A DNA stretch of 7,653 bases from assembly GCA_003220195.1 (NCBI GenBank), contig QHRT01000308.1, forward strand, positions 1 to 7,653. Direction: 5' to 3'. Below are positions 6,153-7,653 of this stretch, one piece after another. Origin of the DNA: Candidatus Rokuibacteriota bacterium (GTDB lineage: Bacteria; Methylomirabilota; Methylomirabilia; Rokubacteriales; CSP1-6). Each line of letters opens with the position of its first letter. The stretch's first letter is position 1. The notes beneath the pieces were generated by a model, which was given only the letters and a program-made list of their open reading frames with translations, made no database searches and was not told the origin of the DNA. Both the position numbers and the translations under genes were made by a program.

Positions 6153-7653
6153 ATGGCGAAGATCGATCTCGAGAAGTTCCGGCTGCGCCGCTTCGTGGAG
6201 CGTCTGATCGACATGGGCGAGATGGACGTTCGCGACGAGCCCGTGCCGCTCACGCGCCTCTCGGAGATCATCGAGAGCACGCGGAAGGCCATCCTGTTCC
6301 GGCGTGCGGGACCGGAAGAGGTCGAGCTGGCGGCCAAGGTCGCGGGCGGGCGCCGGCGCATCGCCGCGGCGTTCGACACGACGCTCGACAGGCTTCACGA
6401 CGTCTATCACCAGCGCCTGGCGACGCCGCAAGAGATCGTCGAGATCCCGTCGAGCGAGGCCCCCGTGCACCAGATCGTGCGCACCGGCGCCGACGTCGAC
6501 CTGACGAAGCTCCCGTTCCACCCGCAGCACGAGTTCGACGGCAGCTGCTACATCTCGTCCGCGATCGATTACACGGTCGACCCGAAGAGCGGCCGGCGGA
6601 ACGTCGGGTGCCGGCGCCTGAGCCTGCGCAACCGCACGCAGACCGGCACCAACGTCACGTCGCCGTCCGACCTGAAGCGCATCTACCAGGCCTGCGTCGC
6701 GCGCGGGGAACGGTTGCCGATCACGTTCACGGTCGGCGCCCATCCGCTCGATCTCTTCGCCGCCACCACGCGCGCGTCCGGCGATGAGCTCGAGCTGGTC
6801 GCGCGCTTCCGCGGCGAGCCGGCGGCCGTCGTCAGAAGCGTCACCAACGACATCCTGGTGCCCGCCGACGCCGAGGTGACGCTGGAGGGCTATCTCCACG
6901 AGCGGGGCTACGTCGAGCCGGAAGGCCCGTACGGCGAGTACATGGGCTACTACGGCGCAATTCATATGGACCCGGTGTTCCACTGCACGGCCATCACCAT
7001 GCGCCGCGACGCGATGCACCAGACGCTGCTGCACGGGTCCGCGTTCGAGCTCGAACAGAGCGACGCGGCCTGCGTCGGCGCGGTGCGGACGGAGATCGAA
7101 GCGATGAGGATCCTGCGCACGGCCGTGCGCGAGCCGGTCGCGGTCTACCTGCGCGAGAGCTCCGGCGGAGGCAACACCCTCCGCGTGTCGATCCATCAGC
7201 GGACGGTGGGCGAAGCGCGTGCGGCGATCGCCGCGCTGTTCGGCGGGATCATGCGGCTCAAGCACGTCTTCGTGTTCGACGAGGACATCGACATCGGGGA
7301 CGATCGGCAGGTCGACTGGGCGTTCGGCACGCGATTCCAGGCCGACCGCGACATCATGATCTTCGAGGGCATGCTGGGGATGACGATGGACCCGTCGCTC
7401 GACGGCCGGCGCACGGGCGCGAAGGCGGGCTTCGACTGCACGCGGCCCATCGGCCGTGAGGGACAGATCCCGATGACCCGATGCGCGGCGAAGGTCTTCA
7501 AGGAGCGCGCGCGCTTCCTGACGGTCGAGCAGGTGCTCGACGCCGGACCGCAGTTCTACGCCGACATCGTCGAGTCGGTGGGGAGCGACGACGGTCGGGA
7601 GGTCGCGTGCGCGCTCGACGAGCTGCGCCAGCGAGGTCGGCTCGGCCGCGACC
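6153..7653 (+). CDS. UbiD family prenylated-FMN decarboxylase (3' truncated)
   Basis: At least 500 residues of a UbiD-family (de)carboxylase, running off the window end. These cytosolic enzymes use prenylated FMN, made by UbiX, to remove or add carboxyl groups on aromatic or unsaturated acids. Family landmarks: GRRNVGCRRLSL at 147-158, with Asn150 and Arg155 matching the cofactor/metal Asn and catalytic Arg of Fdc1 (Asn168 and Arg173); DILVPADAEVTLEGYL near 233-248, holding the acidic metal ligand; and EGPYGEYMGYYG, with Glu257 and Glu262 at the spacing of catalytic Glu277 and Glu282. The C-terminal GAKAGFDCTRP matches the late conserved KxxxDxT(R/K)P region. The region that normally carries the metal-binding His (Fdc1 His191) instead reads TQTGTNVTSPSDL (162-174) and has no His, suggesting a divergent clade. 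The start at 6153 is fixed by a GGAGG site. Neither UbiX nor a pathway partner is in view, so the substrate is unknown; it is unlikely to be the ubiquinone-pathway UbiD itself. Confidence 0.9.
   Translation, partial: MAKIDLEKFRLRRFVERLIDMGEMDVRDEPVPLTRLSEIIESTRKAILFRRAGPEEVELAAKVAGGRRRIAAAFDTTLDRLHDVYHQRLATPQEIVEIPSSEAPVHQIVRTGADVDLTKLPFHPQHEFDGSCYISSAIDYTVDPKSGRRNVGCRRLSLRNRTQTGTNVTSPSDLKRIYQACVARGERLPITFTVGAHPLDLFAATTRASGDELELVARFRGEPAAVVRSVTNDILVPADAEVTLEGYLHERGYVEPEGPYGEYMGYYGAIHMDPVFHCTAITMRRDAMHQTLLHGSAFELEQSDAACVGAVRTEIEAMRILRTAVREPVAVYLRESSGGGNTLRVSIHQRTVGEARAAIAALFGGIMRLKHVFVFDEDIDIGDDRQVDWAFGTRFQADRDIMIFEGMLGMTMDPSLDGRRTGAKAGFDCTRPIGREGQIPMTRCAAKVFKERARFLTVEQVLDAGPQFYADIVESVGSDDGREVACALDELRQRGRLGRD

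Noticed and set aside
5104..6207. 367-residue plus-strand open frame opposite the ligase
   Set aside because: No recognisable motif, and it lies over the intact ligase motifs I, III, IV and V on the other strand.
6131..6787. 218-residue plus-strand open frame beginning at the ATG at 6131
   Set aside because: Wrong frame relative to the UbiD protein and rich in Arg/Pro; a shadow frame.
6126..7265. 379-residue minus-strand open frame opposite the UbiD gene
   Set aside because: Its composition is Arg/Asp/Val/Ala-rich, typical of an antisense GC shadow. The plus-strand frame carries clear UbiD motifs and a Shine-Dalgarno site.
1..7653. tRNA, rRNA, CRISPR, transposase, attachment site or riboswitch
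   Set aside because: Reading both strands, I saw no clover-leaf-like sequence, regular spacer-repeat array, transposase motif or terminal inverted repeats. Coding density leaves no gap longer than 74 bp.

Overview
The window reads as high-GC bacterial DNA, well above 60 percent GC by eye with a strong G/C bias at third codon positions. It is gene-dense, with very short intergenic gaps and frequent GTG or TTG starts. It carries seven protein genes (two cut by the window edges) and no RNA gene, insertion sequence or CRISPR array that I can see. Lineage cannot be fixed from this sequence. A soil or sediment lineage such as Methylomirabilota/Rokubacteria, or a high-GC proteobacterium or actinobacterium, would fit the mix of Liv transporter, UbiD and LigC-type repair genes; this is a weak inference.

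Positions 1-2810 (+) are the end of a branched-chain amino acid type (HAAT/Liv) ABC importer operon: the C-terminus of permease LivH, then LivM, LivG and LivF. The genes are separated by 2 bp or overlap by 1 and 11 bp, so translational coupling is likely. No periplasmic binding protein gene follows LivF; it must lie upstream of the window or elsewhere. A perfect 8-bp hairpin that contains both stop codons separates LivF from the next, convergent gene.

Positions 2821-3603 (-) encode a class II HpcH/HpaI-type aldolase. Its start faces a primase-polymerase gene across a 45-bp gap that is almost wholly taken up by two abutting inverted repeats. Positions 3649-4962 (+) encode a LigD/Prim-PolC-like archaeo-eukaryotic primase (AEP) family polymerase with an unusual C-terminal extension. 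Positions 4990-6078 (-) encode a stand-alone LigC-type ATP-dependent DNA ligase, convergent with the polymerase. The two form a likely gap-filling and sealing pair, with no Ku gene in view. The last gene, 6153-7653 (+), is a UbiD-family prenylated-FMN decarboxylase cut off by the window end. It is divergent from the ligase across 74 bp that hold a further imperfect inverted repeat.

Taken together, the Liv importer, aldolase and UbiD enzyme look like accessory uptake and catabolism of small organic acids or aromatics, and the polymerase/ligase pair is a DNA repair module set between them. The most notable signals are the two-part palindromic aldolase/polymerase intergenic region, the Ku-less polymerase/ligase pair with its polymerase extension, and a UbiD whose metal-binding histidine position appears substituted.
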